From Myxococcaceae bacterium (lineage in GTDB: Bacteria; Myxococcota_A; Polyangia; Polyangiales; Ga0077539), in the NCBI GenBank assembly GCA_004297725.1, contig SCUS01000151.1:114142-178141 (forward strand): DNA of 64,000 nt. The letters run 5' to 3'. Position 1 is the stretch's first letter. The number at the start of each line of letters is the position of its first letter. Of this stretch, positions 24,585 to 33,408 are shown piece by piece. The position numbers were made by a program, and so were the translations under genes. The notes beneath the pieces were generated by a model. The model was not told the DNA's origin, did not search any database, and saw only the letters and a list, made by a program, of their open reading frames with translations.

Positions 24585-25969
24585 GGGTCACTCCTTTGGA
24601 GATCACGCTGAGCCCCGCGGTTCGCGAGGGCTTCGCCGCCGCGGTGCGCGAGTCGCTCGGCCTCGTGTTTCCTCCCAGCCGAGCCCTCGCCCTCGACCGG
24701 GGCATCGCGACCGTCGCGGCGCTGCTCGGCGAGCCCGACCGGGCGGTGCTCCTCAGCCGGCTGCTCGACGGCGACCCTGCGGTGCGCGAGGCGCTCATCG
24801 TCGAGCTGACGGTCGGGGAGACCTACCTCTTCCGCGACGCCAGCCACTTCGACTTCGTGCGCGACGTCGCCCTCCCCGAGGCGGCGCGGCGCGGCGGCCC
24901 GGTGCGCCTGTGGTCCGCCGGGTGCGCCACGGGCGAGGAGGCGTGGTCGCTCGCCATCACCGCCCACGAGGCCCTCGGGGCGGCGGCCGCGGAGCGCGTC
25001 GAGGTGCTGGGCACCGACCTCAACCCCCGCTTCCTGGAGCGGGCCCGGCGGGGCTGGTACGGCCCGTGGTCGTTTCGCGGCGTCGACCCGGCCCGGCGGG
25101 ATCGCTGGTTTCGCGCGGAGAGCAACGGCTGGAGCGTCGTGCCCGAGGTGCGCCCCGGCGTGCGCTTCGGCCCGCTCAACCTCCTCGACGACGTGTCGAC
25201 CGCGTGGCCCCGGGGCGTCGACGTGATCTTCTGCCGCAACGTCGCGATCTATTTCGACCTCGACACCGTCGGGCGCCTCGCCGCCAGCTTCGCGCGCTCG
25301 CTGCTCGTCGGCGGCTGGCTGGTGCCCGGGCCCTCCGACCCGCTGCTCCCTCCGGGCCTCGGCCTCAACGCCTCCCTCGGAGGACCGCTGGTCTACCGCC
25401 GCGTGACCGGGATGGAGGTCGACGCTGATCCTCGGCGAGAGCTCCCGTTCGCCCCGGCGCCCGCTCCGCTGGCACCTGCGCGCCGCTCGTCGGTGCCTCC
25501 CCTCCGCTCGCCCGCCGTCGTCGCAGCCCACCGGGCGTCGCCGGTCGTGCGGGAGCCCGTCGAGCGGGCCAGGGAGCTCGCCGACGCGGGAGACCTGGCG
25601 GGTGCGACCCGGTTGCTCGATGAAGCCCTGGTGCTCGACGGACTCAACCCTGCGCTCTACCTGCTCCGATCGACCGTTCGGCAGGCGACGGGCGACGCGC
25701 CCGGCGCGTGCCACGACGCCGAGAAGGCCGTCGTGATCGACCGCTCGCTCGCCTTCGCGCACGTGCTGCTCGCGGCCGGTCGGGTGCGCCTCGCCGACCT
25801 GACCTCGGCCCGTCGCGCGCTCCGCAACGCCCGCGCGCTGCTGCTCTCGGCGCCGACCGACCAGCCGGTGCCCCACGCCGGGGCGCAGGGGCGCGACGCC
25901 CTCCTCGCGATCTGTGACCGCCTCGGGCGCTCGCTCGGAGAGGCGGTCCCGGCGAAGCGCCGGGGCTGA
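24581..25969 (+). CDS. cheR: CheR receptor methyltransferase with C-terminal TPR
   Basis: 462 residues from a GTG start. The N-terminal helical domain is followed by ELTVGETYLFRD (75-86) and the SAM-binding WSAGCATGEEAW (111-122). Then come VLGTDLNPRFLERARRGWY and VDVIFCRNVAIYFD, all typical of CheR, which methylates glutamates on chemoreceptors. After a Pro/Ala linker, residues about 325-410 form two or three TPR-like helical repeats (ARELADAGDLAGATRLLDEAL, ALYLLRSTVRQATGDAPGA), an arrangement known from CheR-TPR proteins that act with specific receptors. It is coupled to cheW by a four-base overlap. Confidence 0.93.
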   Translation: MRVTPLEITLSPAVREGFAAAVRESLGLVFPPSRALALDRGIATVAALLGEPDRAVLLSRLLDGDPAVREALIVELTVGETYLFRDASHFDFVRDVALPEAARRGGPVRLWSAGCATGEEAWSLAITAHEALGAAAAERVEVLGTDLNPRFLERARRGWYGPWSFRGVDPARRDRWFRAESNGWSVVPEVRPGVRFGPLNLLDDVSTAWPRGVDVIFCRNVAIYFDLDTVGRLAASFARSLLVGGWLVPGPSDPLLPPGLGLNASLGGPLVYRRVTGMEVDADPRRELPFAPAPAPLAPARRSSVPPLRSPAVVAAHRASPVVREPVERARELADAGDLAGATRLLDEALVLDGLNPALYLLRSTVRQATGDAPGACHDAEKAVVIDRSLAFAHVLLAAGRVRLADLTSARRALRNARALLLSAPTDQPVPHAGAQGRDALLAICDRLGRSLGEAVPAKRRG

Positions 25970-25986
25970 AGGCGCACCGGACGCCC

Positions 25987-26580
25987 ATGGACCCGCCCGA
26001 GCTCTGGGACGCCCCGACGCGCGCCCTCCTCGACGCGCGCACCCGCGCCGTCGCCTCGCCCTCGACGCCGCTCGCCCGGGGCGCCCGCCCGGAGGCGCTG
26101 GGCCTGCGCCTCGCGGGGGAGCGGTACGCGATCGCGGCCCACGCGATACGCGGGGTCGCGGCGCTGAAGCGGCTGACGGCGCTGCCGCACGGCCCCCCGG
26201 AGCTCGCCGGGCTCATCGCCATGGGCGGCGAGATCATCCCGGCCTTCCACCTGCGCGTGGTGCTGGGGCTGCCGCTGGGCGCGCTCCCCGAGTACGGACG
26301 CATCGTGCTGATGGGCGACGGGGCCGAGGCGCTGGCGCTCGTCGTCGACGCGGTGGAGAACCTCGGCGCGATCGAGCCCGACGAGCTGCGCGAGGCGCCA
26401 GAGGGCGTGGCGGCCTCGGTGCGCGCGCTGATCCTTGGCGTCGACCGACGCGGCATCCCCCTCCTCGACCACGAGGCGCTGCTCGCCTCGCCGCGGCTCT
26501 ACGTCGAGATCCCCGTCCCCCGCGAGGTCGCCCCGAGAGCTGCCGCGCCAGGCCCTCCCCTCAGGAAGATCCCACGATGA
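25987..26580 (+). CDS. Second CheW-like protein
   Basis: 197 residues. A charged N-terminal stretch (1-35) precedes a CheW domain (about 36-170): LGLRLAGERYAIAAHAIRGVAAL, LAGLIAMGGEIIPAFHLRVVLGL and RIVLMGDGAEALALVVDAVENL. Ala-Met-Gly-Gly replaces the usual Asn-Leu-Arg-Gly. It is similar in plan to the first CheW of the operon but clearly diverged. Its stop overlaps the ATG of the receptor gene (ATGA). Two different CheW proteins in one array may set receptor or kinase selectivity. Confidence 0.85.
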   Translation: MDPPELWDAPTRALLDARTRAVASPSTPLARGARPEALGLRLAGERYAIAAHAIRGVAALKRLTALPHGPPELAGLIAMGGEIIPAFHLRVVLGLPLGALPEYGRIVLMGDGAEALALVVDAVENLGAIEPDELREAPEGVAASVRALILGVDRRGIPLLDHEALLASPRLYVEIPVPREVAPRAAAPGPPLRKIPR

Positions 26581-28337
26581 CCACCGCCTCCGTCCCCGAA
26601 GCCGACATCAAGGGCGCGCTCACCCGCTCGGTCTTCCTGCCCCTCGCGATGCTCGCGGTCGTGGGGCTGCTGCTGTTCTGGCAGATCGACCGCCTCGTCG
26701 AGCTCACCGCGTGGATCGACCACACGGACCGGGTCATCGCCCAGTCGAGCCGCATCGAGCGGCTCTACGTCGACCGCGAGACCGGCGTGCGCGGCTTCCT
26801 CAACACCGGCGCGGAGGAGTTTCTCGAGCCGTACACGAGCGCCGAGGCGGCGCTTGCGAGGGCCATCGACGTCCAGCTCGGGATGATCGCCGACGACCCC
26901 GCCCAGCGACGGCTGCTCGAGGAGATCCGGGGCATCGGCGAGGCCTGGGATCGGGAGTTCGCGCTGCCCGCGATCGCGTTTCGCCGGGGCAGCCCGGGCG
27001 ACCTGAACGTGCCCCTCTCCCGCATCGGCAAGCGCCACATGGACATGCTCCGCGTACGGCTCGAGCGCTTCGCGCACGTCGAGTCCGAGCTGAGGGACAG
27101 CCGCACCGCCGCCGCGCGCTCGGCCACGCGCGTGGTGCAGTGGACCGGCGGCGCGCTGCTGCTGGTCCTCGGCATCTTCATCGCGGTGTTCACCCGGCGT
27201 CAGCTGCTCGCGGTCTCCCGCGAGTTCAGCGAGGCGCTCGCGGTCTCGCGGGAGCGGTCGGCGGCGCTGGAGGCCTCGGAGGCGGCGCTCGCGGCGCGCG
27301 TCGAGGACGAGCAGCGTACGGTGCGCGCTCAGGCCTCCCAGCGCGCGGAGCTCAACGGCGCGGTGCAGACCTTCGCGGTCTTCATCGAGCAGCTCGCCCA
27401 CGGCGACCTCACCACGGCGCTCAAGGAGAGCAACGACGGCGATCTGCACCAGCTCGGAGAGAACCTCCGGAGCATGGGCCGCTCGCTGCGGGCGATGATG
27501 GGGCGGCTCAACGAGGCCGTCGCCGCGCTGTCGGGCGCGACCAGCGAGATCATGGCCACCACCCAGGAGCAGAGCGCGAGCGCGACGGAGAGCGCCGCCG
27601 CGGTGACCGAGACGGTGGCGACGGTCGACGAGGTCACGCAGACCTCGCAGCAGACGGCGAGCCACGCCTCGGCGGTGGCCGCGGCGTCGCGGCGCAGCCT
27701 GGAGGTGTCGGCCTCGGGGCGCCAGGCGGTCGACGAGACCGTCGGCGCGATGGCGCTGGTGAAGCGCCAGGTGGGGTCCATCGCCGACCGCATCCTGGCG
27801 CTCTCCGAGCAGGCGCAGACGGTCGGGCAGATCATCACGACGGTGAACGAGATCGCCGAGCAGTCGAACCTGCTGGCGCTCAACGCGGCCATCGAGGCGG
27901 CGCGGGCGGGCGAGCACGGCCGGGGCTTCGCGGTGGTGGCGCAGGAGGTGCGGAGCCTCGCGGAGCAGTCGAAGCGCGCGACGGCGCAGGTGCGCGCCAT
28001 CCTCGGGGACATCCAGAAGTCCACCGCGGCCGCGGTGCTCGCGACGGAGGAGGGCGGCAAGGCCGTGGCGTCGGCGGTGGACACGGCGCGCGTCGCGGGA
28101 GAGCGCATCGACCAGCTCGCGGCGACCATCGCCGACGCGGCGCGGGCGGCGGAGCTCATCGTGACGGCGACGCAGCAGCAGGTGACGGGCATCGGGCAGA
28201 TCGCGCAGGCGATGCGGGCGATCGACCAGGCGACGTCGCAGACGGTGGAGGGCACGCGGCAGTCCGAGCGGGCGGCGCGCGACCTGAGCGGGCTGGCCAC
28301 GCGGCTGCGGGACGCCGTCTCGCACTACCGGACCTGA
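26577..28337 (+). CDS. Methyl-accepting chemotaxis protein with CHASE3-like sensor
   Basis: 586 residues from the ATG at 26577. The first transmembrane helix is about 17-36 and the second about 184-205. Between them lies a helical extracytoplasmic domain of about 145 residues with RETGVRGFLNTGAEEFLEPY, the CHASE3 pattern. A linker with HAMP-like heptads follows. The cytoplasmic signalling domain carries the conserved hairpin tip (EIAEQSNLLALNAAIEAARAGEHGRGFAVVAQEVR, about 424-458, quoted only as key landmark E-Q-S-N-L-L). Methylatable Glu/Gln pairs flank it (TQEQSASATESAA). It should feed CheA through the two CheW proteins. The ligand is unknown; CHASE3 sensors often respond to envelope or stress cues. 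Confidence 0.92.
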   Translation: MTTASVPEADIKGALTRSVFLPLAMLAVVGLLLFWQIDRLVELTAWIDHTDRVIAQSSRIERLYVDRETGVRGFLNTGAEEFLEPYTSAEAALARAIDVQLGMIADDPAQRRLLEEIRGIGEAWDREFALPAIAFRRGSPGDLNVPLSRIGKRHMDMLRVRLERFAHVESELRDSRTAAARSATRVVQWTGGALLLVLGIFIAVFTRRQLLAVSREFSEALAVSRERSAALEASEAALAARVEDEQRTVRAQASQRAELNGAVQTFAVFIEQLAHGDLTTALKESNDGDLHQLGENLRSMGRSLRAMMGRLNEAVAALSGATSEIMATTQEQSASATESAAAVTETVATVDEVTQTSQQTASHASAVAAASRRSLEVSASGRQAVDETVGAMALVKRQVGSIADRILALSEQAQTVGQIITTVNEIAEQSNLLALNAAIEAARAGEHGRGFAVVAQEVRSLAEQSKRATAQVRAILGDIQKSTAAAVLATEEGGKAVASAVDTARVAGERIDQLAATIADAARAAELIVTATQQQVTGIGQIAQAMRAIDQATSQTVEGTRQSERAARDLSGLATRLRDAVSHYRT

Positions 28338-28353
28338 AGGGCCCATCGAGCGC

Positions 28354-30570
28354 GTGGCCGAGCACGACGACATCCTGGACGAGCTGCGGAGCGTGTTCCG
28401 CGACGAGGTGGACGACCACGCGGTCAACCTGGAGCGCGCGGGCCTCACGCTCTCTCGGGAGGGCGAAGGGCCCGAGGCGAGGGCAGGCGCCGCGGCGGAG
28501 GTGTTCCGCGCGGTGCACAGCCTCAAGGGGGCCGCGCGCGCGGTGGGCTACGACTCGCTGGAGCGCTTCTTCCACGCGGTCGAGACGCGCCTCGGATCGG
28601 CGCGCCAGGGGGCGTCGCCCGACCTCGCCCGGGTGGCCGCCGACGCGGTCATCACGCTGCGCGCGCTGCGGGCCTGCAGCGTGAGCCTCGCCGAGCGGGG
28701 CGAGCCCGACGAGGCCGCGCTCGCCGAGGCGCGGCGGGCCCTGCAGGACGAGGCCCCGGCGAGGACGCCCACCCCGGAGCCCACCCCGGCGCCCACCCCG
28801 GCCCCACCGCCGTCGCCGCCGCCGCCGCTGGTCGCCGCCCCGACGCTCTCGCCCGACACGCAGCGGGTCTCCTCGGCCCGGCTCGCGGGACTCTTCGCGG
28901 CGGCCGAGGACCTCGCGTCGCTGGTCGCCCGGCACGGCGACTCGTCGCGGCAGCTCGACTCGCTGGAGTCGATGCTGATCGAGCTGCGCAACGACCTCCG
29001 GCGCGCCCGGCAGGAGGTGCGCGCCCAGGACGACCGCGGCGACGAGGGGGCCTCGCACGCCATCGACCGCACCCTGGCGTCGATGCAGACCCTCGCCGGG
29101 TGGGTCGCCGAGCGCGTCTCCCGGGAGGAGATCTCCCGGCGCGCGCTGGCCAGCGCCGCGGGCGACCTGCTCACCCGCTCGCGCGACCTCCGGCTGGTGC
29201 CGCTGGCCACGCTCTCGGCGCTGCTGGAGCGGGCCGCGCTCGACGTCGCCGGGGCGCTCGGGCGGCGGGTGGAGTTTCGCATGGACGGCGACCTGCCGGA
29301 GGTCGACCGGCGCGTGCTCGACGGGCTGCGCGAGCCGCTGCTGCACCTGGTGCGCAACGCCGTCGACCACGGCATCGAGGCGCCGGACGCTCGCCTGGAG
29401 CGGGGCAAGTCCCCCGTGGGCCGGGTGCGCGTCGCGGCCACGGTGGCCGGGAGGGACGTGCGCGTCGCGGTCGAGGACGACGGCCGGGGCATCGACCCGG
29501 AGGCGGTGCTCGCCGCGGCGAGGGAGCGTGGGATGGAGGTAGGCCCGGCGCGCTCCCCGCAGGATGCCTTCGCGCTGCTCTTCGAGCCGGGCTTCAGCAC
29601 CCGGGCGCGCGTCACGGCGCTCTCCGGGCGAGGGGTGGGGCTCGACGTGGTGCGCATGCGGGTGGCGCAGCTCCACGGCCGCGTCGAGGTCGAGAGCGAG
29701 CCAGGCCGCGGCGCGCGCTTCGTGCTGACGGTGCCGCTCGACCTCAGCGTGATGCGCGGCGTGGTGGTTCGGGTGCGCGACGTCCGCGCGGTGATCGTCT
29801 CGACGGCGGTGGTCGGCCTGCGACGCGTGGCCGACGAGGACCTCCGGGTGATCGAGGGGCACCTCTACCTCGACGACGCGGGCGCGCTGGTGCCGCTGGC
29901 GAGCCTCGGCGAGACGCTCGGGTTTCCGCCGGTCGCGGCGGCGCCTCGGGAGGAGGGGGCGCGCACACACTGCGTCATCCTCGCGGTGGGCGAGCGGCGC
30001 GTGGCCTTCCGCGTCGACGCGCTCCTCGAGGAGCGCGAGGTGGTGGTCAAGCCGCTCAACGCGCGCGTGCGCCGGGCGGCCTTCGTGTCGGGGGCGGCGG
30101 TCTTCGGCGACGGCGAGGTGGTGATCGTCCTCGACGCGGCGGACCTCACCCGCATCGCGCGCCCCGCGTCGAGCGCGGCGGCGGGCGACGAGCGCCGCGC
30201 GGCCCGACGCCGCGTCCTCGTGGTCGACGACTCGGTCACCACCCGGCAGCTCGAGCGCACGATCCTCGAGGCCGCGGGCTACGACGTGGCCGTCGCCGCC
30301 GATGGCCAGGCCGCGTGGGAGATGCTCTCCGGCGACGAGCGCTTCGACGCCGTCGTCTCGGACGTGGAGATGCCGCGGCTCGACGGGTTCCAGCTCCTGG
30401 CGCGCGTCCGGTCGACGGCCCGGCTCACGGGCCTGCCGGTGCTGCTGGTGACGGCGCTCGCCCAGGCCGCCGACCAGCAGCGGGCGCTCGACCTCGGCGC
30501 CAGCGCCTACGTCGTGAAGAGCCGCTTCGACCAGGACGAACTCCTCGAGACCCTCGAGCAGCTACTCTAG
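28354..30570 (+). CDS. cheA: CheA-type histidine kinase fused to a receiver domain
   Basis: 738 residues from a GTG start. The HPt (P1) domain has the phosphorylatable His55 in AVHSLKGAARAVGY. A Pro-rich linker (about 130-155) replaces an obvious P2 domain. The dimerisation region and ATPase follow, with LHLVRNAVDHGIEAPDARL (N box), VEDDGRGIDPEAV (G1) and SGRGVGLDVVRM (G2). A CheW-like P5 domain comes next (VMRGVVVRVRDVRAVIVSTAVV). The C-terminal receiver domain (about 620-738) has LVVDDSVTTRQ and the phosphoacceptor in VVSDVEMPRLDG. The fused receiver means part of the output or a phosphate sink is in cis. It starts 16 bases after the receptor gene. Confidence 0.93.
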   Translation: MAEHDDILDELRSVFRDEVDDHAVNLERAGLTLSREGEGPEARAGAAAEVFRAVHSLKGAARAVGYDSLERFFHAVETRLGSARQGASPDLARVAADAVITLRALRACSVSLAERGEPDEAALAEARRALQDEAPARTPTPEPTPAPTPAPPPSPPPPLVAAPTLSPDTQRVSSARLAGLFAAAEDLASLVARHGDSSRQLDSLESMLIELRNDLRRARQEVRAQDDRGDEGASHAIDRTLASMQTLAGWVAERVSREEISRRALASAAGDLLTRSRDLRLVPLATLSALLERAALDVAGALGRRVEFRMDGDLPEVDRRVLDGLREPLLHLVRNAVDHGIEAPDARLERGKSPVGRVRVAATVAGRDVRVAVEDDGRGIDPEAVLAAARERGMEVGPARSPQDAFALLFEPGFSTRARVTALSGRGVGLDVVRMRVAQLHGRVEVESEPGRGARFVLTVPLDLSVMRGVVVRVRDVRAVIVSTAVVGLRRVADEDLRVIEGHLYLDDAGALVPLASLGETLGFPPVAAAPREEGARTHCVILAVGERRVAFRVDALLEEREVVVKPLNARVRRAAFVSGAAVFGDGEVVIVLDAADLTRIARPASSAAAGDERRAARRRVLVVDDSVTTRQLERTILEAAGYDVAVAADGQAAWEMLSGDERFDAVVSDVEMPRLDGFQLLARVRSTARLTGLPVLLVTALAQAADQQRALDLGASAYVVKSRFDQDELLETLEQLL

Positions 30571-30614
30571 CCTTCCGCTCGGGGCGACTGCCGCCTCGAG
30601 GGGTCCGGAGACCG

Positions 30615-31652
30615 ATGTACAACGCGACGCTTCGACTGGTGATCGTCAACGACTCGGCGACCGCGCGGGCAGCGCTCCGGCGGGCCTTCAGCGTCCCCGG
30701 GGTGGAGGTCGTCGGCGAGGCGAAGGACGGCGCCGAGGGGCTCGCGGTGGTGGCCGCGCTGCGGCCCTCGGCGGTGGTGATGGACATCGTGATGCCCGTC
30801 ATGGACGGCTACGCCGCCACCCGACAGATCATGGCGACGAACCCGACGCCCGTGGTGCTGGTCTCCTCGGCGGTCGACCCGCGCGACGCCGACGTGGCCA
30901 TGGAGGCGCTGCGCTCGGGCGCGCTGGCCATCGTCGAGGCGCTGCCCGCGGTGAACGACCCGGCCTACGAAGACCGCCGCTACGCGCTCGTGCACCTGCT
31001 TCGCTCGATGGCGCTGGTGAAGCTCGGCCGGCTCAAGGCGGCCCCGCTCGCGCCGGTGATCCCTCGCGCCGCCGCAGGGGTCGCCCGCGACGTCGCGGCC
31101 ATCGGCATCGCGGCCTCGACCGGCGGGCCCAACGCCGTGGTGGAGCTCCTGCGCATGCTCCCGCTCAACGTGATGCCCCCGGTGCTCATCGTGCAGCACA
31201 TGGCGCGCGGCTTCGCCGAGGGCTTCGCCCGCTGGATCACCGAGGCCACGGGCCACCCCACCTCCGTCGCCGTCGATCGGTCGCCGACCGCCCGGGGCGA
31301 GGTCTACATCGCGGCGGACGAGCACTACCTCGGGCTCGACACGTCGCTGCGGCTGGTCGTCAGCGACGCCCCGCAGGTGGGGCTCTTCCGCCCGTCGGGC
31401 AACTACCTCTTCGAGTCGCTGGCGCGCTCGCTCGGGCCTCGCGCTCGGGGCGTGGTGCTCACGGGCATGGGCGACGACGGCGCCGACGGGGCGGCGACGC
31501 TACGGCGCAGCGGCGGGCGCGTGGCGGCGCAGGACGAGGCGACCTCGGTCGTCTACGGCATGCCCAGGGCGGCGGCGCAGCGCGGCGGGGCTGACGTGAT
31601 CCTCCCCCTCCTCGAGATTCCCGCGTGGCTCTGCGGGCAGAGCGAGGTCTGA
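30615..31652 (+). CDS. cheB: CheB methylesterase/response regulator
   Basis: 345 residues from the ATG at 30615. The N-terminal receiver has the phosphoacceptor Asp57 (VVMDIVMPVMDG). The usual acidic pair at its start is Asn12-Asp13, so one metal-binding acidic residue is changed to Asn. The C-terminal methylesterase domain has the catalytic set Ser168 (AASTGGPNAV), His195 (VQHMARGF) and Asp288 (TGMGDDGADG). It should remove methyl groups placed on the receptor by CheR. Its stop overlaps the ATG of the hybrid kinase by one base (TGATG). Confidence 0.93.
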   Translation: MYNATLRLVIVNDSATARAALRRAFSVPGVEVVGEAKDGAEGLAVVAALRPSAVVMDIVMPVMDGYAATRQIMATNPTPVVLVSSAVDPRDADVAMEALRSGALAIVEALPAVNDPAYEDRRYALVHLLRSMALVKLGRLKAAPLAPVIPRAAAGVARDVAAIGIAASTGGPNAVVELLRMLPLNVMPPVLIVQHMARGFAEGFARWITEATGHPTSVAVDRSPTARGEVYIAADEHYLGLDTSLRLVVSDAPQVGLFRPSGNYLFESLARSLGPRARGVVLTGMGDDGADGAATLRRSGGRVAAQDEATSVVYGMPRAAAQRGGADVILPLLEIPAWLCGQSEV

Positions 31653-33382
31653 TGCGCGTCGTCGTCATCGAGGACAGCCGCACGCAGGCCCAGCAGCTCG
31701 CCGGGGTGCTCACCCGCGAGGGCTTCGCGGTCACCATCTGCCGCGACGGCGAGTCGGGCCTCGCCGCCTGCCTCGCCGATCCGCCCGCCGTGGTGATCAG
31801 CGACATCGTGATGCCGGGCATCGACGGCTTCGAGGTGTGCCGGCAGCTCAAGTCCGCCGAGGCCACGCGGGCCGTGCCGGTGATGCTCCTCACCTCGCTG
31901 GCCGACCCGACGGACGTCGTGCGGGCGCTCGCCGCGGGGGCCGACAACTTCCTCTCCAAGCCCTACGACGCGGCGCAGCTCATCGCGCGGGTGCGCCGGC
32001 TCGTCGAGCGCCCGCACGACCACGGCGGGCCGCCGACGGTGGAGGTGCGCGGGCAGTCCTTCGAGATCCTCTCGCGCCCGGCGCAGGTGCTCGACGTGCT
32101 GGTGTCGTCGCTCGAGGCGGTGACCGCGCGCAACGCCGAGCTCGAGCAGAGCCGGGCCCTGGCCGAGGGGGCGCTGGCCACCGCCGAGCGGCGCGCGCAG
32201 CAGCTCCGGGGCCTGGCCGACGCGTCGCTGGCGATCAACTCCGCGGGCTCGCTCGACGCGGCGCTGCGGGTGGTGACCGAGGAGGCGCGGCGCCTGGTCG
32301 ACGCGCACCAGGCGGTGACCAGCCTGCTCGCGGCGCCCGACTGGTCGGACGCGGTGTCGACGGTGTCGGTCTCCGAGGCCTACGCGGAGCACCACGCGTC
32401 GTCCCAGCGGCCCGACGAGACGGGCTACTGCGCGGCGGTGGTGGAGAGCCGACGGCCGCTGCGGGTCGAGCGGGTGACGCTCGAGCTCCACCCCGCGTGG
32501 CGCGCGTCGACGGAGGGGCGGCCGCCGCGGCGGGGCTGGCTGGGGGCGCCGCTGGTCGGCCGCGACGGGGCCACGCTGGGGCTGATCCACCTCTGCGACC
32601 GGCGCGACGGGGACTTCTCCGAGTCCGACGAGGCGGTGCTCGCGCAGCTCGCGCAGACGGCCTCGGTGGCGATCGAGAACGCGCGGCTCTACGAGCAGAC
32701 CCAGCGGGCGGTGCAGGTGCGCGACGAGGTGGTGGCGGTGGTCTCGCACGACCTGCGCAACCCCCTCAACGCGCTGATCATGGCGGCGACGATGGCGGAG
32801 CAGCGGGCCGACGACGGGGCGCTGGTGCGGGCGCGGCTGGCGGTGATCCGCCGCTCGGCCGAGCGGATGAACCGGCTCATCGGCGACCTGCTCGACGTGA
32901 CGCGCATCGACTCGGGCAACCTGGTGCTGGAGCGCGAGCGGCTCTCGGTCGCGTCGCTGGTCGACGAGGCGGTGCAGGCGCAGCGGGCGCTGGCGGAGTC
33001 CCGCGGGCTCACGCTGCGGGCGGAGGTCCCTCGGGGGATCAGCCCGATCGAGGGCGATCGAGACCGGCTCTTCCAGGTGTTCGCCAACCTGATGGGCAAC
33101 GCGGTGAAGTTCACGCCGAGCGGCGGCACCATCGTGGTGAGCGCGTCGCCGGTCGACGGGCGGGTGCGCTTCGCGGTGGCCGACACCGGGCCCGGGATTC
33201 CGCCCGAGTACCTCCCTCACGTCTTCGACCGCTTCTGGCAGGACCGTCGCACGGCGGGGCAGGGCACGGGCCTGGGCCTCTCGATCGTGAAGGGGATCAC
33301 CGAGGCCCACGGCGGCGAGGTCGGGGTGGAGAGCGTGCAGGGCGAGGGGAGCACCTTCACGTTCACGCTCCCGGGGGCGTGA
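31652..33382 (+). CDS. Hybrid REC-GAF-histidine kinase ending the chemosensory operon
   Basis: 576 residues. The order is unusual: an N-terminal receiver (phosphoacceptor Asp51 in VVISDIVMPGIDG), a coiled-coil linker (about 145-175), a GAF domain (about 185-345, GTVEEARRLVDAHQ-like start and LGLIHLCDRRDGDFSE), then HisKA with His366 in VSHDLRNPLNAL. A HATPase domain follows (LMGNAVKFTPSGG, VADTGPGIPPEY, GTGLGLSIVKGI). The receiver is probably phosphorylated by CheA and would then set the activity of its own kinase domain. No partner regulator is encoded next to it. It is the last gene of the operon. Confidence 0.92.
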   Translation: MRVVVIEDSRTQAQQLAGVLTREGFAVTICRDGESGLAACLADPPAVVISDIVMPGIDGFEVCRQLKSAEATRAVPVMLLTSLADPTDVVRALAAGADNFLSKPYDAAQLIARVRRLVERPHDHGGPPTVEVRGQSFEILSRPAQVLDVLVSSLEAVTARNAELEQSRALAEGALATAERRAQQLRGLADASLAINSAGSLDAALRVVTEEARRLVDAHQAVTSLLAAPDWSDAVSTVSVSEAYAEHHASSQRPDETGYCAAVVESRRPLRVERVTLELHPAWRASTEGRPPRRGWLGAPLVGRDGATLGLIHLCDRRDGDFSESDEAVLAQLAQTASVAIENARLYEQTQRAVQVRDEVVAVVSHDLRNPLNALIMAATMAEQRADDGALVRARLAVIRRSAERMNRLIGDLLDVTRIDSGNLVLERERLSVASLVDEAVQAQRALAESRGLTLRAEVPRGISPIEGDRDRLFQVFANLMGNAVKFTPSGGTIVVSASPVDGRVRFAVADTGPGIPPEYLPHVFDRFWQDRRTAGQGTGLGLSIVKGITEAHGGEVGVESVQGEGSTFTFTLPGA

Positions 33383-33408
33383 GCGCGGCGGCGGGGGGTG
33401 GCAGGAGG

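Noticed and set aside
25914..26576. N-terminal extension of the chemoreceptor
   Set aside because: It overlaps the second CheW gene out of frame and is Arg/Pro-rich. The ATG at 26577 overlaps the CheW stop as expected for coupling.
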